Source: a virus. From it: a stretch of 32,123 bases of DNA. How positions within the stretch are numbered: position 1 is the first letter of the stretch; the number at the start of each line of letters is the position of its first letter. Shown here piece by piece: positions 30,206 through 32,123 of the stretch. Location: IMG/VR virus record IMGVR_UViG_3300008050_000173, positions 1-32,123 of that record; one strand, given 5' to 3'. A program made the position numbers and the translations under genes. The notes beneath the pieces were generated by a model. It made no database searches and had not been told where the DNA came from. It worked only from the letters and a program-made list of their open reading frames with translations.

Positions 30206-30916
30206 ATGGTTGATATCGATCAGCTTGTTGCCGGGCCTGATCTGTATGTAACAACCGTTCCTTCTGGCCAACAATTTGCTTACAGGTTGTTGACCATGAA
30301 GGAGTATAAGGTTTTCTGTGCAATGAGGCTCAATAACATTGAGCACCCGTTCCTACTATATAATCGGGTGTTTAATCGTTGTTATGTTGGCCGCGCAGAT
30401 ATCCTGCATGAAGATCTGCCAGCGGGCATTTCTATTAGTATCGGCAACCTTATAATGTGGCTTAGTGGAGATAGTACTGGCGTCAGTGATAAAAGTGACC
30501 TGGATTATTCTCGAAGTCGTTATGACTCCTTGTCTCTGATAGAGTACATGAAGCACATAGTGTTTACCGCCTGGCCTGCTTATACGATTGAAGATGTAGA
30601 AGGGTGGACAAGACCGACTTTGTTTGATCGATTTGTTATGGCAGAAACGGTGTTGCAGAAACGAACTGCCTATGAGCCAATATCTCTAAAAGATATTCTG
30701 TCTCCAGAAGAGGCTCAGCAAAAGGCGAAGAAGCCTGCAATTGATTATGCACGTGAAAACGCAGACCTGGAAAGTATGGGTGGTCAGCACCATGTTCTCG
30801 ATCAGGATCCACGCGTGCTCGTTAACAAAATGCGTAAAGCAAAAAGAATTGATAAAATGGAGGCCAGAAGACTTCAACGTCTAGAAGACATTGAAAACCG
30901 TCAGCGAGGTAAATAA
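30206..30916 (+). CDS. Putative tail assembly chaperone 2
   Basis: The 236-residue product starts MVDIDQLVAGPDLYVTTVP. It has the same core as the previous protein: FAYRLLTMKEYKVFCAMRLN, then PFLLYNRVFNRCYVG, and LPAGISISIGNLIMWLSGDS, followed by helices and a basic tail rich in Lys/Arg/Gln (KMEARRLQRLEDIENRQRGK). No ribosome site is visible and the ATG lies one base after the preceding stop, so re-initiation is probable. I find no slippery heptamer that would make a frameshift fusion. It overlaps the next gene by one base. Confidence 0.6.
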   Translation: MVDIDQLVAGPDLYVTTVPSGQQFAYRLLTMKEYKVFCAMRLNNIEHPFLLYNRVFNRCYVGRADILHEDLPAGISISIGNLIMWLSGDSTGVSDKSDLDYSRSRYDSLSLIEYMKHIVFTAWPAYTIEDVEGWTRPTLFDRFVMAETVLQKRTAYEPISLKDILSPEEAQQKAKKPAIDYARENADLESMGGQHHVLDQDPRVLVNKMRKAKRIDKMEARRLQRLEDIENRQRGK

Positions 30917-32123
30917 TGCCACAATCATATGGCGGGTATGTATGGAGTTCGCAGGAACCGGTACCTTACAATAGTGACACAAGTAGTATCGGAGCCCTGG
31001 CCCTTTTCGGGGCCGGGGCTGCTGGTGCTTTCTGGGCCTCAACACGTGAGGGTGCTGGCGGCAGGCGTCCAATTGACTACATAGCGGCTAGTGCGCGTTA
31101 TGGCGGAAACCAGAGTCCTTTCCAGCTTTTCAATACGTTTCGAGCCCCAGAGTTTTTAAGTCCGTTTACTAGCGATGCATATCGTCGCATGGGTAGGGAT
31201 ACCTATGGTGAGGGTGCTGGATTTGGTTTCGCTCCCGACGGGTCTTATCGATGGAGCCAGGACTTTCTTTCAGAAGACAGTACCTACGACTGGTTAAAGC
31301 ATGTAAGTAACTTGGATGAAACTGCCTTGCGCGAGGCAGGAATAACTCGTGGCATGATTGGCTCTGATGGCCAAATGGCCAACGAGCTTGTTTGGGAAAG
31401 GACAGGAAGATTTGGCGGCAGGCTGTCTACGCAAATTGGAAGTGAACGCCGAGTTATAGCAGATAGCGTCAGCCTGATGGCTGCAAACCAGGAGTTAAAT
31501 ACTGCGTTTAGTGGTAAGCATGGTATCAACCGCGCTGTCGCTAGCGTATTTGCTGCTGCCGATATATATGGCAAGACCGGTGCTGACGCAGATAAGTTCG
31601 ACCGTACTATCTTTGCTCGTGCAGGTCGGGCTGGCCAGAAAAGTCAGACTGCTAGCTTTATTCCTGTTAATGCCCCTAGTCTTAAGCACTGGGGCGGAAC
31701 AGATTTGCTTCGTGCTGTCCCTGCTTTTTCGATGGATCGATTTAGCAGATTGCTATCTGACTTGTCCTATCAGTTTGGTGGCGAAACTGGTGCTAGCGCT
31801 TTCAAAAATCTGACCGGTACAACTGCTGGCATACTTCCTGGACCAGCTAGTGCTCAGTTTATGCGCTTTGGTGGTCGTGCTGCAGCCGTTGGTGCAGGCA
31901 TTATGGCTGTTGGAGAAGCTGATTGGGCGAGGCGCCAGTTTGGATTGCCAGGTCAGGTACTGGCTAGTGCTGCAGTAAGTGCGGGTGTGGCACAAGCTAC
32001 CTATAAGCTGACGAGGACAAATCCCAGATATGCTTTTGCAGCCGGCGTAGGCTCTTTCTTTGGGCAAATGGTTATGCCTGGTTTTGACCAGGGTGTTAAA
32101 GAGGGGATGCTTACAACGTTTGC
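30916..32123 (+). CDS. Large tail/virion protein, probable tape-measure N-terminus (partial)
   Basis: From the ATG at 30916 (MPQSYGGYVWSSQEPVPYN), overlapping the previous stop by one base, the frame is open to the window edge: 402 codons visible. It is Gly/Ala/Ser-rich with hydrophobic segments near 26-40 (IGALALFGAGAAGAF), about 320 (AAAVGAGIMAVGE) and about 374 (AAGVGSFFGQMVMPGF). The middle is polar and helical (RRVIADSVSLMAANQELN). A position directly after two chaperone-like genes makes a tape-measure or tail-tip protein most likely; its full length lies outside the window. A strong stem-loop sits in its first 105 bases. Confidence 0.7.
   Translation, partial: MPQSYGGYVWSSQEPVPYNSDTSSIGALALFGAGAAGAFWASTREGAGGRRPIDYIAASARYGGNQSPFQLFNTFRAPEFLSPFTSDAYRRMGRDTYGEGAGFGFAPDGSYRWSQDFLSEDSTYDWLKHVSNLDETALREAGITRGMIGSDGQMANELVWERTGRFGGRLSTQIGSERRVIADSVSLMAANQELNTAFSGKHGINRAVASVFAAADIYGKTGADADKFDRTIFARAGRAGQKSQTASFIPVNAPSLKHWGGTDLLRAVPAFSMDRFSRLLSDLSYQFGGETGASAFKNLTGTTAGILPGPASAQFMRFGGRAAAVGAGIMAVGEADWARRQFGLPGQVLASAAVSAGVAQATYKLTRTNPRYAFAAGVGSFFGQMVMPGFDQGVKEGMLTTF
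30993..31020 (+). repeat. Strong GC hairpin inside the start of the last gene
   Basis: AGCCCTGGCCC (30993-31003) pairs with GGGCCGGGGCT (31010-31020) around TTTTCG: 11 pairs, one of them G-U. It lies within the coding sequence about 80 bases from the start codon. No T-tract follows, so it is not a classical terminator. It might modulate translation or transcription of the long downstream gene. Chance coincidence with Ala/Gly codons is possible. Confidence 0.6.

Noticed and set aside
30150-30260. Programmed frameshift between the chaperone-like genes
   Set aside because: I looked for a slippery XXXYYYZ heptamer and a following stem near the junction and found none. The second ORF has its own ATG.

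Overview
The window is part of the late (packaging, head and contractile tail) region of a large tailed bacteriophage with myovirus morphology. The gene order gives this directly: candidate small terminase, large terminase (TerL), portal, prohead protease, major capsid protein (MCP), head-completion genes, contractile-tail sheath, tube-like proteins, two tail-assembly-chaperone-like genes, and the start of a tape-measure-like gene. Strong Shine-Dalgarno (SD) sequences, an extended -10 promoter and rho-independent terminators point to a bacterial host. The host cannot be named. The terL-portal-protease-MCP-sheath-tube order resembles large actinobacteriophage myoviruses such as the Bxz1 group, but the GC content looks near balanced and this is only a weak inference.

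Layout. Positions 1-426 carry leftward sequence: a small membrane protein running off the left edge, and a doubtful Cys-rich ORF. Positions 427-1086 are a divergent non-coding region with several short palindromes and an AT-rich tandem repeat just before the rightward operon. From 1087 to the right edge everything is rightward and tightly packed, often with ATGA or TAATG overlaps. Positions 1087-2482 hold five small unrecognised genes. A Cys-rich possible TerS (2467-3198) follows, then a 954-residue protein joining a DEDDh exonuclease to a staphylococcal-nuclease domain (3201-6065). Next come a glycine-rich hydrophobic protein, a short protein resembling a TerL ATPase core without its P-loop, and TerL itself (7445-10921) with a 388-residue LAGLIDADG intein. 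Positions 10924-14709 hold five virion-type or unknown genes, including a second Gly-rich hydrophobic protein and a 581-residue protein with hydrophobic helices. Positions 14706-20843 are the head: portal, protease fused to a scaffold-like tail, an abundant-type structural protein, and the MCP.

A terminator hairpin follows the MCP gene, and an extended -10 promoter restarts transcription for the connector and tail genes (20940-27749). A clear terminator follows the first tube gene. Beyond it are two more tube-like paralogues, two chaperone-like genes and the tape-measure-like gene, which is cut by the window edge.

How the parts work together: TerL, probably with a TerS, fills proheads through the portal. 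The protease matures heads built from the MCP. Ig-like and Cys-rich proteins finish the neck. Sheath, tube and chaperones build the tail. The nuclease fusion and the glycine-zipper-like proteins are the main unexplained parts; their place in the late operon suggests they may be virion or ejected proteins. The most notable observations are the DEDDh-SNase fusion, the P-loop-less TerL look-alike next to TerL, the codon-usage mosaic inside the intein, and the tandem tube-like genes.
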